Origin: JANYJJ01 sp031386065
GTDB lineage: Bacteria > Pseudomonadota > Gammaproteobacteria > Burkholderiales > Burkholderiaceae_C
Reading direction: 5' to 3'
Assembly: GCA_031386065.1 (NCBI GenBank)
Contig: JANNBZ010000123.1
Location: forward strand, 1-14,643
DNA length: 14,643 nucleotides
In this document: positions 1 to 7,427 of the stretch, piece after piece
Layout: the number at the start of each line of letters is the position of its first letter
Numbering within the stretch: position 1 is the first letter of the stretch
The notes under the pieces: generated by a model
What the model saw: only the letters and a program-made list of their open reading frames with translations
Databases searched by the model: none
Told to the model about the DNA's origin: nothing
Position numbers and translations under genes: made by a program

Positions 1-422
1 GTGCCAGCAACGACTTCGAGCGCGCCACCGCAATCGCGCGTGACATGGTCACACGCTACGGCATGACCGATGAACTGGGCCCGATGGTCTATGCCGAGAA
101 CGAAGGCGAGGTCTTCCTGGGTCGTTCTGTCACCAAGACCACCACGATGTCGGAAGACACCATGCGCAAGGTCGACGGCGTGATCCGCCGCATCATTGAC
201 GAGCAGTACGCCATTGCGCGCAAGCACATCGAGGACAACCAGGACAAGGTCCATGCGATGGCGAAGGCGCTGCTCGAATGGGAGACCATCGATGCCGAGC
301 AGATCGACGACATCATGAACAACAAGCCACCGCGTCCGCCGAAAGACTGGACGCCCAGCAGCAACCGGCCCTCCGGCCCAACGGCGCCTGTCACCGGCGA
401 CAGCGCCACGGCAGTGGCCTGA
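1..422 (+). CDS. ftsH: ATP-dependent zinc metalloprotease FtsH (3' end, partial)
   Basis: This is the last ~139 codons of FtsH, the inner-membrane AAA+ protease that degrades damaged membrane proteins and short-lived regulators; the reading frame is already open at base 3. The visible part is the C-terminal half of the M41 peptidase domain. The opening residues SNDFERAT are the FtsH segment that carries the third zinc-ligand aspartate in characterised homologues. They are followed by the family hallmarks MVTRYGM, LGPMVYAENEGEVFLGRS and a helical region ending in LLEWETIDAEQIDDIM. The last ~45 residues are a proline- and threonine-rich tail (PPRPPKDW onward), as is usual and variable in beta- and gammaproteobacterial FtsH. 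The AAA+ module and HEXXH motif lie left of the window. The neighbours folP and glmM follow ftsH in E. coli as well. A strong terminator follows the stop codon. Confidence 0.97.
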   Translation, partial: ASNDFERATAIARDMVTRYGMTDELGPMVYAENEGEVFLGRSVTKTTTMSEDTMRKVDGVIRRIIDEQYAIARKHIEDNQDKVHAMAKALLEWETIDAEQIDDIMNNKPPRPPKDWTPSSNRPSGPTAPVTGDSATAVA

Positions 423-445
423 GCGTTCCTTGACGTGTTCGATGT

Positions 446-474
446 GACGGGGCTTCGGCCCCGTCGCTGTTTTC
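446..474 (+). terminator. Intrinsic terminator after ftsH
   Basis: A perfect 8-bp stem, GACGGGGC / GCCCCGTC, closed by a stable TTCG tetraloop (446-465), is followed by GCTGTTTTC, a short T-rich tract. It begins 24 bases after the ftsH stop. This suggests that ftsH is its own transcript end, with folP-glmM served by readthrough or by a separate weak promoter. I see no convincing promoter in the 36 bases between the stem-loop and folP. Confidence 0.85.
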
Positions 475-510
475 TGTTCATCAAGAGCCCACTGCTTTCC
501 TGAGCGAGTC

Positions 511-1374
511 ATGTTCTGGCACACCAGCCGCCATCAAATCGACCTTGCCATCCCGCGTGTGATGGGCATCGTCAATCTCACGCCTGACTCGTTCTCCGAT
601 GGCGGGCAATTCGACTCTGCACGCGCAGCGATCACGTATTGCGAACGCCTGCTGCAGGAAGGTGCCGACATCCTGGACCTGGGCGGCGAGTCGAGCCGCC
701 CCGGTGCGCAGCCGGTCTCGTGGCAGGACGAATGGCAGCGTGTGCAGCCGGTGCTTCAAGCCGCCTTGAGCCTGGGTTGTCCGGTTTCCCTGGACACCAC
801 CAAGCCGCAGTTGATGCAGCGCGCGCTCGCACTGGGCGTGGACATCGTCAACGACATCCATGCCTTGCAATCGCCCGATGCCGAAGCAGCGATTGCGGTG
901 CACCCAGCCTGCGGCATTTGCCTGATGCACATGCAAGGCCAACCACAGGACATGCAGGCCGCGCCGGGCTATGCCGACGTGGTGCACGAGGTGCGCGACT
1001 TCCTCACGAAGCGGGTCGACGCGCTGAGCCGTCTCGGCGTCGCCGGGCAGCGCATCGTGATCGATCCTGGCATCGGCTTCGGCAAGACGCCGCAGCACAA
1101 CCTCGACCTGCTGCGCCGCCAGAGCGAACTGCTGGCGCTGGATCGCCCGCTGCTGGTGGGCTGGTCGCGCAAGTCGGTGCTGGGCTTCGTCACCGGCAAG
1201 CCCACCGACGACAGGCTCGCTGCCAGTGTGGCCGCAGCGCTTGCGTCGGTGCAACGCGGTGCGCACATCGTGCGGGTTCACGATGTGGCAGCGACCGTCG
1301 ATGCACTGAGGTTCTGGCGCGCGGCCGGCCTGGGTGATCACCGACAATCCGCGCTGGAGGAAAACAAGCCATGA
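511..1374 (+). CDS. folP: Dihydropteroate synthase
   Basis: FolP condenses 6-hydroxymethyl-dihydropterin pyrophosphate with p-aminobenzoate to give dihydropteroate in cytosolic folate synthesis; it is the sulfonamide target. The 287-residue product is a normal-length TIM barrel. Visible signatures in order are MGIVNLTPDSFSDGG (18-32), DLGGESSRPGA (56-66), SLDTTKP (93-99), DIVNDI (111-116), LMHMQGQP (138-145), IVIDPGIGFGKT (182-193), VGWSRKSVLG (216-225) and AHIVRVHDV (251-259). Residues expected to bind pterin and phosphate are present: N22, D95, N114, D185, K221, R255 and H257. The ATG at 511 is chosen because it gives the usual short N-terminus, although its ribosome site (GAGCGAG) is weak. 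The stop overlaps the glmM start (ATGA), pointing to translational coupling. No resistance-type insertion is apparent in the signature loops. Confidence 0.97.
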   Translation: MFWHTSRHQIDLAIPRVMGIVNLTPDSFSDGGQFDSARAAITYCERLLQEGADILDLGGESSRPGAQPVSWQDEWQRVQPVLQAALSLGCPVSLDTTKPQLMQRALALGVDIVNDIHALQSPDAEAAIAVHPACGICLMHMQGQPQDMQAAPGYADVVHEVRDFLTKRVDALSRLGVAGQRIVIDPGIGFGKTPQHNLDLLRRQSELLALDRPLLVGWSRKSVLGFVTGKPTDDRLAASVAAALASVQRGAHIVRVHDVAATVDALRFWRAAGLGDHRQSALEENKP

Positions 1375-2711
1375 GCAGAACCTATTTCGGGACCGACGGC
1401 ATTCGCGGCACGGTGGGGCAAGCCCCGATTACGCCCGATTTCATGCTGCGTCTGGGTCACGCGGTAGGCCAGGTGCTGCGCCAGCACCAAGGCCATGACC
1501 GCAAGCCCACCGTGCTGATCGGCAAGGACACCCGAATCTCGGGCTACATGATCGAGTCGTCCCTCGAAGCCGGCTTCGCGTCCGCTGGTGTGGACGTGCT
1601 GTTGACCGGGCCGCTGCCGACACCCGGCGTGGCCTACCTGACGCGCGCGTTGCGGCTCGACCTGGGCGTGGTCATCAGCGCATCGCACAACGCTTTCGGC
1701 GACAACGGCGTCAAGTTCTTTTCTGCCCGCGGCGAGAAACTGCCCGACGCCTGGGAACTGCAAGTCGAGGCCATGCTGGAGGTGGGTGCGCAGTGGGTCG
1801 AGTCGGCCCGTCTGGGCAAGGCACGGCGACTGGAAGACGCGCGTGGTCGCTATATCGAATTCTGCAAAAGCACCTTTGGCAGCGAGCTCTCGCTGAAGGG
1901 GCTGAAGATCGTGGTCGATGCGGCCAACGGTGCCGCGTACCACGTGGCGCCCGATGTCTTTCATGAACTCGGTGCCGAGGTGGTGGCTATCGGGTGCAGC
2001 CCCAACGGCCTGAACATCAACGACGGCTTCGGGGCCACGTCGCCGGCCGCCCTGGTGCGCACGGTCCGGGAAACCCAGGCGCACTACGGTGTGGCACTGG
2101 ACGGCGACGCCGACCGCCTGCAGCTCGTCGACGCCGCCGGCCGCCTTTATAACGGCGATGAATTGCTGTACGTGATGGTGGCCGACCGCCTGGCCCAGGG
2201 CCACCGCGTGGAGGGCGCGGTGGGCACCCTGATGACGAATATGGCTGTCGAGGTGGCGTTGAAGTCGCGCGATGTCGAGTTCGTCCGCGCCAAGGTCGGT
2301 GACCGATACGTGCTGGAAGAACTGTCGGCCCGAGGCTGGCTGCTGGGCGGCGAAGGCTCGGGTCACTTGCTGGCACTGGACAAGCACACCACGGGCGACG
2401 GCATCGTGAGTGCGTTGCAGGTACTGCAGGCGGTCAGCCGCAGCGGCCTCAGCCTGGCCGACCAATTGAAGGATGTCACGCTGTTCCCTCAGGTGTTGAT
2501 CAATGTGCGGCTCAAGCCGGGACAGAACTGGCAGGCCAATGCGGCCTTGACCGACGCCCACCGCGCGGTCACGCGCGAGTTGGGCGAGAGTGGCCGCGTC
2601 TTGATTCGTCCGTCGGGCACCGAACCTTTGGTGCGTGTGATGGTCGAGGCCCGAGACGCGAAGCAGGCGCAGGATTGCGCGCAGCGCATGGCAGACACTT
2701 TGTCGGCTTGA
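1371..2711 (+). CDS. glmM: Phosphoglucosamine mutase
   Basis: GlmM interconverts glucosamine-6-phosphate and glucosamine-1-phosphate, feeding UDP-GlcNAc for peptidoglycan and lipopolysaccharide. The protein has 446 residues, against 445 in E. coli. The N-terminus YFGTDGIRG (5-13) is the family substrate loop. The catalytic phosphoserine lies in ISASHN (102-107, Ser105). The metal loop DGDADR is at 244-249, the sugar-specificity loop GGEGSGH follows at about residue 325, and the phosphate-binding RPSGTEPLVRVMVE is near the C-terminus. A strong GGAGG ribosome site at 1356-1360 lies inside the end of folP, ten bases before the ATG, and the start overlaps the folP stop. The coupling and order match ftsH-folP-glmM elsewhere. 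No strong terminator follows; the pst control region begins within about 30 bases of the stop. Confidence 0.97.
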   Translation: MSRTYFGTDGIRGTVGQAPITPDFMLRLGHAVGQVLRQHQGHDRKPTVLIGKDTRISGYMIESSLEAGFASAGVDVLLTGPLPTPGVAYLTRALRLDLGVVISASHNAFGDNGVKFFSARGEKLPDAWELQVEAMLEVGAQWVESARLGKARRLEDARGRYIEFCKSTFGSELSLKGLKIVVDAANGAAYHVAPDVFHELGAEVVAIGCSPNGLNINDGFGATSPAALVRTVRETQAHYGVALDGDADRLQLVDAAGRLYNGDELLYVMVADRLAQGHRVEGAVGTLMTNMAVEVALKSRDVEFVRAKVGDRYVLEELSARGWLLGGEGSGHLLALDKHTTGDGIVSALQVLQAVSRSGLSLADQLKDVTLFPQVLINVRLKPGQNWQANAALTDAHRAVTRELGESGRVLIRPSGTEPLVRVMVEARDAKQAQDCAQRMADTLSA

Positions 2712-2741
2712 CCGATGATCCAACGGGCCCTTACAGGGTTT

Positions 2742-2770
2742 GTGACGGAACCGTGAATCGCAGATGACAG
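2742..2770 (-). promoter_or_regulatory. Reverse-oriented run of three PhoB half-sites
   Basis: Read on the minus strand from 2770 to 2742, the sequence is CTGTCAT-CTGC-GATTCAC-GGTT-CCGTCAC. These are three heptamers separated by exactly four bases, the 11-bp period of a Pho box. The outer two match the half-site consensus CTGTCAT/C well (7/7 and 6/7); the middle one is poor (4/7). The run lies between the glmM stop and the forward Pho box and points toward glmM. A weak -10-like TGTAAG follows on the minus strand (2735-2730). No gene is divergent here. It may be an auxiliary PhoB site for pstS, a promoter for an antisense RNA into glmM, or chance similarity. Confidence 0.45.
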
Positions 2771-2810
2771 TCTTGTTTCTACGGCTGGTCGATTCGCAGA
2801 CCGTAAGTTG

Positions 2811-2828
2811 CTGTCACGCTGTTGTCAC
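2811..2828 (+). promoter_or_regulatory. Pho box upstream of pstS
   Basis: Two direct half-sites, CTGTCAC (2811-2817) and TTGTCAC (2822-2828), are separated by four bases (GCTG). This is the classic PhoB-binding layout. The second copy sits where a -35 element would be, about eight bases before a -10-like hexamer, as expected for PhoB-activated promoters that lack a good -35. Activation under phosphate limitation of the whole pst-pho operon is inferred from this site and from the presence of phoBR in the operon. Confidence 0.88.
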
Positions 2829-2836
2829 AACCCACT

Positions 2837-2842
2837 TCTAAA
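2837..2842 (+). promoter_or_regulatory. Probable -10 element of the pstS promoter
   Basis: TCTAAA matches TATAAT at four of six positions and lies about eight bases downstream of the second Pho half-site. Transcription would begin around 2849, giving a leader of roughly 38 bases before the pstS ATG at 2887. No matching -35 hexamer is present at 17-bp spacing, consistent with dependence on an activator. Confidence 0.55.
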
Positions 2843-2886
2843 GTGACTGCATCGAACACACCCTATCGGGTATGAAGGGCATGCAC

Positions 2887-3921
2887 ATGAAGACGTTCAT
2901 TGACACGACACTGGCTGTTGCCGCGCTGGCTGTGACCTCCGCACCGGTCCTGGCGCAAGACGTGACTGGCGCTGGCGCCACCTTCCCGGCGCCGCTGTAC
3001 GCCAAGTGGGCTGACGCCTACAACAAGGCGACCGGCGCGCGCATCAATTACCAGTCGGTAGGCTCGGGAGCGGGCTTGCGCCAGATTCGCGGCAAGACGG
3101 TCGACTTCGGCGCCTCCGACATGCCACTGAAGGACGACGAGTTGGCCAAGGACGGCCTGGTTCAGTTCCCCACCGTCATCGGCGGAGTCGTTCCTGTCGT
3201 GAACATCGCGGGTATCGCGCCGGGACAGATCAAGCTGACCGGCCAACTGCTGGGCGACATTTACCTCGGCAAGATCACGAAGTGGAACGATCCGGCGCTG
3301 ACGGCCATCAACGCGGGCGTTCCCCTGCCCGACGCGGCCATTTCGGTCGTGCGCCGCGCCGACGGTTCGGGCACCAGCTTCATCTTCACGAACTACCTCT
3401 CGAAGGTGAATGAGGAGTGGAAGACCAAGGTCGGCGAGGGCACGGCGGTCAACTGGCCCACCGGCGCTGGCGGCAAGGGCAACGAAGGCGTGGCGTCGTA
3501 CGTCACGCGTCTGCCCAACTCGATCGGCTACGTGGAGTACGCCTATGTCAAACAGAACAAGATGACCTACACGCTGCTGAAGAACAAGGACGGGCAGTTC
3601 GCCACGCCCGACGACCTGAACTTCAAGGCCGCCGCCGCTGGTGCCGACTGGAGCAAGACTTTCTACCAGGTGCTGACCGACCAGCCGGGCAAGGAAACCT
3701 GGCCGCTGTCGGGTGCCACCTTCATCATGATGCACAAGCTGCAGGACAAGCCGGCGCAGGCCAGCAACTCGCTGAAGTTCTTCGAGTGGGCCTTCGGCAG
3801 TGGTGACAAGATGGCGAGCGATCTTGAATATGTCGCGTTGCCTGATCCCGTCAAGGCGCTGGTTCGCAAACAGTGGGCCGAGGTGAAAGACGCGTCCGGC
3901 AAGGCGGTGGCATTCAAGTAA
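2887..3921 (+). CDS. pstS: Phosphate ABC transporter, periplasmic phosphate-binding protein
   Basis: PstS captures inorganic phosphate in the periplasm and delivers it to the PstCAB channel. I start it at ATG 2887 (344 residues): GAAGGG at 2874-2879 is then a good ribosome site seven bases upstream. The alternative ATGs at 2872 and 2881 lack one and would add five or two residues to the signal peptide. Residues 1-23 form a signal peptide (MKTF, hydrophobic core, cleavage likely after VLA). The mature protein opens DVTGAGATFPAPLYAKWADAY. Phosphate ligands known from E. coli are all conserved with a constant offset of 22: T32, F33, S60, D78, R157 and S161-G162-T163 (in RRADGSGTSF). The family block GGKGNEGVASYV is at 195-206. 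First gene of the Pho-boxed operon; a stem-loop separates it from pstC, consistent with extra pstS mRNA. Confidence 0.97.
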   Translation: MKTFIDTTLAVAALAVTSAPVLAQDVTGAGATFPAPLYAKWADAYNKATGARINYQSVGSGAGLRQIRGKTVDFGASDMPLKDDELAKDGLVQFPTVIGGVVPVVNIAGIAPGQIKLTGQLLGDIYLGKITKWNDPALTAINAGVPLPDAAISVVRRADGSGTSFIFTNYLSKVNEEWKTKVGEGTAVNWPTGAGGKGNEGVASYVTRLPNSIGYVEYAYVKQNKMTYTLLKNKDGQFATPDDLNFKAAAAGADWSKTFYQVLTDQPGKETWPLSGATFIMMHKLQDKPAQASNSLKFFEWAFGSGDKMASDLEYVALPDPVKALVRKQWAEVKDASGKAVAFK

Positions 3922-3932
3922 GCGTCTCGCGT

Positions 3933-3963
3933 CCGCGGCACTGTGCGCGCACAGGGCGTGCGG
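3933..3963 (+). other. Stem-loop between pstS and pstC
   Basis: The 73-base gap after pstS holds a perfect 14-bp palindrome, CTGTGCGCGCACAG (3941-3954). It can fold as CTGTG-CGCG-CACAG, and flanking CCGC (3933-3936) pairs with GCGG (3960-3963). There is no T-tract, so this is not a standard intrinsic terminator. A structure here could protect the 3' end of pstS mRNA or attenuate downstream expression, giving more binding protein than channel; that role is inferred. Confidence 0.5.
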
Positions 3964-3994
3964 TGTGGTGACCTCGATCTGATCGGAACCCCAG

Positions 3995-5014
3995 GTGGCA
4001 GCAACACTCCCGGCATCACCCTATCCCACAGCGGATTCGCAGCGCGCCGATCCCGTGGGCCGGCCACCCACTGCACGCCGTTCGTCGTCCTGGGCCGATC
4101 AGCTTTTTTCCTTGCTGGCGCATGCGGCGGCGTGGCTGACACTGGGCTTGCTGGTCGCCATCATTGGCTCGCTGGTGGTCGGCGCGATGCCGGCGATTCG
4201 CGAATACGGCCTGAGCTTCTTGTGGCGCAGCGAATGGGACCCGGTGCAGAACCGCTACGGCGGTCTGGTGATGATCTACGGCACCCTGATGACGTCGTTC
4301 ATCGCGCTGCTGATTGCAGTGCCCGTGAGCTTCGGGATCGCTCTCTTCCTGACCGAGTTGTCGCCCGGCTGGCTGCGCCGGCCGTTGGGCGTGGCGGTCG
4401 AACTGCTGGCCGCCGTGCCGTCCATCGTCTACGGCATGTGGGGCTTGCTGGTGTTCAGCCCGGTGCTGTCGACCTATGTGCAGCAGCCGCTTCAGAAGCT
4501 GTTGGTCAACGTGCCGTTCCTGCGCGAACTGGTGTCGGGCGCCCCGGTGGGCATCGGCATCTTGTCGGCCGGAATCATCCTGGCAATCATGATCATCCCG
4601 TTCATCGCGTCGGTGATGCGCGACGTGTTCGAGGTCACTCCCGCGATGCTCAAGGAGTCGGCCTACGCCCTCGGTGCAACGACCTGGGAAGTGGTGTTCA
4701 AGGTGGTGCTCCCGTACACCAAGACCGGCGTGGTCGGCGGCATCATGCTGGGCCTGGGGCGCGCCATCGGCGAGACGATGGCGGTCACTTTCGTGATCGG
4801 CAACTTCAACCAGTTGAACAGCCTCTCGCTGTTCGAAGCGGCCAACAGCATCACCTCGGCGCTGGCAAACGAATTTGCCGAGGCCGGCGAAGGCCTGCAC
4901 CAGGCCTCGCTGATCTACCTCGGCCTGGTGCTGTTCTTCATCACCTTCGTGGTGCTGTCGCTTTCCAAGTTGTTGCTGGCGCGGCTCAAGAAAGGTGAAG
5001 GGAGCCGCTCATGA
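3995..5014 (+). CDS. pstC: Phosphate ABC transporter permease PstC
   Basis: PstC is one of the two inner-membrane permease subunits of the PstSCAB phosphate importer. The frame is closed by a stop at 3980-3982, so GTG 3995 is the first usable start. It has a modest GGAA site at 3985-3988. The 339-residue product is about 20 residues longer than E. coli PstC because of a hydrophilic, Ser/Arg/Pro-rich N-terminus (1-45). The first membrane helix is about 47-65. The next block, YGTLMTSFIALLIAVPVSFG (95-114), is identical in type to E. coli. The EAA loop that contacts PstB is ESAYALGATTWEVVFKVVLP (221-240), followed by LGRAIGETMAVTF. The C-terminal half has SITSALANEFAEA. The stop overlaps the pstA start (ATGA). 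Confidence 0.96.
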   Translation: MAATLPASPYPTADSQRADPVGRPPTARRSSSWADQLFSLLAHAAAWLTLGLLVAIIGSLVVGAMPAIREYGLSFLWRSEWDPVQNRYGGLVMIYGTLMTSFIALLIAVPVSFGIALFLTELSPGWLRRPLGVAVELLAAVPSIVYGMWGLLVFSPVLSTYVQQPLQKLLVNVPFLRELVSGAPVGIGILSAGIILAIMIIPFIASVMRDVFEVTPAMLKESAYALGATTWEVVFKVVLPYTKTGVVGGIMLGLGRAIGETMAVTFVIGNFNQLNSLSLFEAANSITSALANEFAEAGEGLHQASLIYLGLVLFFITFVVLSLSKLLLARLKKGEGSRS

Positions 5015-5880
5015 GCACCTTGTCGGCTTCAGAGCTGTCGCGACTGGCGCATCACAAGCGGCGCAAGACGATCAATGCAGTCGCCTTGGCGCTGTCGCTC
5101 AGCGCGATGGCATTCGGCCTGTTCTGGCTGATCTGGATCCTGATCGAAACCGTGCGGCTGGGCATCGGTGGCCTGACGCTGTCGCTGTTCACCGAGATGA
5201 CGCCGCCGCCGCAGGCCGAGATCGGCGGCTTGGCCAACGCGATCTTCGGCTCACTGATGATGGTCTCGCTGGCCACCGCCATCGGCACGCCGGTCGGCAT
5301 CATGGCCGGCGTCTACCTGGCCGAATACGGGCAGAAGACATGGCTGGGCGGCGTGACACGGTTCATCAACGACATCCTGCTGTCGGCGCCGTCGATCGTG
5401 ATCGGCCTGTTCATCTACACCGTGGTGGTGGCGCCGATGAAGGGCTTCTCCGGCTTCGCCGGTATCCTGGCCTTGACCTTGATCGTCATCCCGGTGGTGA
5501 TTCGGACCACCGAGAACATGCTGTCGCTGATCCCGAACGCACTGCGCGAAGCGGCCTATGCGCTGGGCGCGCCGAAGTGGAAGGTGATTTTCAGCATCAC
5601 GCTGAAAGCGGCCCGCGCCGGCGTGCTGACCGGTGTGCTGCTGGCGCTGGCCCGCATTGCCGGCGAAACCGCGCCGCTGCTGTTCACCGCGCTGTCGAAC
5701 CAGTTCTGGACGTCGAGCCTGGGCGAGCCGATGGCCAGCCTGCCGGTGACGATCTTCAAGTTCGCCATGAGCCCCTACGAGAATTGGCAGAAGCTGGCGT
5801 GGGCGGGTGTGTTCCTGATCACGCTGGGCGTGCTGGCGCTGAACATCATTGCGCGCGTCCTGTTCCGCAACAAACACTGA
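5011..5880 (+). CDS. pstA: Phosphate ABC transporter permease PstA
   Basis: PstA is the second permease subunit and pairs with PstC to form the phosphate channel in the inner membrane. The ATG at 5011 has an excellent ribosome site (AAGGGAG, 4998-5004) inside the end of pstC and overlaps its stop, so the two subunits should be co-translated. The 289 residues show a basic N-terminus (HHKRRK), a first helix at about 22-47, and helices at about 73-103, 122-140, 147-165, 204-227 and 263-284. The EAA motif is REAAYALGAPKWKVIFSITL (179-198), followed by LARIAGETAPLLFTAL, typical of PstA. The segment SLGEPMASLPVTIF before the last helix is also characteristic. Length is close to the usual 290-300. 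Confidence 0.96.
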   Translation: MSTLSASELSRLAHHKRRKTINAVALALSLSAMAFGLFWLIWILIETVRLGIGGLTLSLFTEMTPPPQAEIGGLANAIFGSLMMVSLATAIGTPVGIMAGVYLAEYGQKTWLGGVTRFINDILLSAPSIVIGLFIYTVVVAPMKGFSGFAGILALTLIVIPVVIRTTENMLSLIPNALREAAYALGAPKWKVIFSITLKAARAGVLTGVLLALARIAGETAPLLFTALSNQFWTSSLGEPMASLPVTIFKFAMSPYENWQKLAWAGVFLITLGVLALNIIARVLFRNKH

Positions 5881-5898
5881 CCCCCACCGAGCCCGACC

Positions 5899-6684
5899 AT
5901 GGACACCAAAGTTGAATTGCCCGTGACCGAAAAGATCAAGTTGTCGGTTCGTAACCTGAACTTCTACTACGGCAGCTTCCATGCGCTGAAGCGAATCAAC
6001 CTCGACATTCCCGAGAAGAAGGTGACTGCCTTCATCGGGCCGTCGGGCTGCGGCAAGTCCACCTTGCTGCGCAGCTTCAACCGCATGTTCGAGCTGTACC
6101 CCGAGCAGCGCGCCGAGGGCGAGATCCTGCTCGACGGAGAGAACATCCTCGAAGGCAAGCAGGACGTGTCGCTGATGCGCGCCAAGGTCGGCATGGTGTT
6201 CCAGAAGCCCACGCCGTTCCCGATGTCCATCTACGACAACATTGCCTTCGGCGTGCGACTGTTCGAGACGCTGCCGCGCACCGAGATGGACGAGCGCGTC
6301 GAGTGGGCGCTGAAAAAGGCCGCGCTGTGGAACGAGGTCAAGGACAAGCTCAGCCAGAGCGGATCGGGTTTGTCCGGCGGCCAGCAGCAGCGCCTGTGCA
6401 TCGCGCGTGGCATTGCCATCAAGCCCGAGGTGCTGCTGCTCGACGAGCCCTGCTCGGCACTCGACCCGATCTCGACCGGCAAGATCGAAGAACTGATCCA
6501 CGAGTTGAAGAGCGACTACACCGTGGTGATCGTTACCCACAACATGCAGCAGGCGGCGCGCACCTCCGACTACACCGCCTACATGTACCTCGGCGACCTG
6601 ATCGAATTCGGTCCCACTTCAGAGCTGTTCATGAAGCCGAAGAAGAAGGACACCGAGGACTACATCACCGGCCGCTTCGGTTGA
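5899..6684 (+). CDS. pstB: Phosphate ABC transporter ATP-binding protein PstB
   Basis: PstB is the cytoplasmic ATPase that drives phosphate import and takes part in phosphate signalling to PhoR through PhoU. The 261-residue protein is complete. It has Walker A GPSGCGKST (47-55), Q-loop FQKP (Q102), signature LSGGQQQR (158-165), Walker B VLLLDEP (178-184) with catalytic E183, D-loop SALD, and switch histidine H214 (VTHNMQQAARTSD). The MVFQKPTPFPMSIYDN and EDYITGRFG segments are specific to PstB among ABC ATPases. It begins 18 bases after pstA. The ribosome site is poor (CCGAGCCCGACC), so expression may rely on translation arriving from pstA. Confidence 0.97.
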   Translation: MDTKVELPVTEKIKLSVRNLNFYYGSFHALKRINLDIPEKKVTAFIGPSGCGKSTLLRSFNRMFELYPEQRAEGEILLDGENILEGKQDVSLMRAKVGMVFQKPTPFPMSIYDNIAFGVRLFETLPRTEMDERVEWALKKAALWNEVKDKLSQSGSGLSGGQQQRLCIARGIAIKPEVLLLDEPCSALDPISTGKIEELIHELKSDYTVVIVTHNMQQAARTSDYTAYMYLGDLIEFGPTSELFMKPKKKDTEDYITGRFG

Positions 6685-6703
6685 AACCACCAAGGACTTT
6701 TCC

Positions 6704-7411
6704 ATGAGCGACAAGCATCTCTCGACACAGTTCGACGCCGAACTCAGCGGCATCTCCACCCGCGTTCTTGAAATGGGCGGCCTGGTCGAGTCGCAGGTGG
6801 CGCAGGCCATCCATGCCTTGACCCACTTCAACGGCGAGACCGCCTCGCATGTGCTGGCGCAGGAAGAAATCGTCAACTCGATGGAGGTCGAGATCGACCG
6901 CGACCTGTCGACCATCATCGCGCGCCGCCAGCCCACCGCCCGCGACCTGCGCTTGTTGATCGCCATCAGCAAGACGATTGCCAACCTCGAACGCGTGGGC
7001 GACGAAGCCGCGCGCGTGGCCCGCACGGTGCAGCGGCTGATCAACTCTGGCGTGTCCAGCCGCATGCGACTGCCGGTCAGTGACCTGGCCTTCGAGGCCG
7101 AACTTGCGGTGACCCTGCTTCGCAAGGCGCTCGACGCGTTTGCGCGCCTCGATGTGGAAAAAGCCATCGAGGTGTTGAAGCAGGACGATCAGATCGACCA
7201 GGAGTTCGAAGGCCTGGTGCGCAAGCTGATCACCTTCATGATGGAAGACCCGCGCACCATTTCTTCGAGCATCGACCTGATCTTCGTCGCCAAGGCCATC
7301 GAGCGTGTGGGCGACCATGCGAAGAACCTGGCCGAGGTGATCATCTACGTGGTCAAGGGCACCGACGTGCGTCACAACTCGGTGTCGGCTGTCGAGTCGA
7401 TGGTCCGTTGA
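6704..7411 (+). CDS. phoU: Phosphate-signalling regulator PhoU
   Basis: PhoU is a peripheral cytoplasmic protein that links the Pst transporter to PhoR and keeps the Pho response off when phosphate is plentiful. The product has 235 residues and consists of two PhoU repeats, each a three-helix bundle. The metal-binding type E/DxxxD motifs appear in each repeat, NLERVGDEAARVA (94-106) and AIERVGDHAKNLAE (198-211). The conserved opening is HLSTQFDAELSGISTRVLEMGG. A good AAGGA site at 6691-6695 precedes ATG 6704. It sits 19 bases after pstB and 16 before phoB, placing sensor, adaptor and transporter in one transcription unit. The sequence looks intact and ordinary for the family. Confidence 0.96.
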   Translation: MSDKHLSTQFDAELSGISTRVLEMGGLVESQVAQAIHALTHFNGETASHVLAQEEIVNSMEVEIDRDLSTIIARRQPTARDLRLLIAISKTIANLERVGDEAARVARTVQRLINSGVSSRMRLPVSDLAFEAELAVTLLRKALDAFARLDVEKAIEVLKQDDQIDQEFEGLVRKLITFMMEDPRTISSSIDLIFVAKAIERVGDHAKNLAEVIIYVVKGTDVRHNSVSAVESMVR

Positions 7412-7427
7412 ATCCAAAGGCACTCAC

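Noticed and set aside
1338..2723. 461-codon open frame antisense to the whole of glmM
   Set aside because: Its composition (His, Gln, Arg, Val rich) is the mirror of a G+C-rich coding frame, there are no family motifs, and glmM on the other strand is certain.
2712..2745. Terminator after glmM (CCC-TTACA-GGG followed by TTTGT)
   Set aside because: A three-pair stem is too weak to support a terminator call.
4016..4900. Antisense and alternative-frame open frames across pstC and pstA
   Set aside because: They are long only because of high G+C third positions; pstC and pstA are clear in the other frames.
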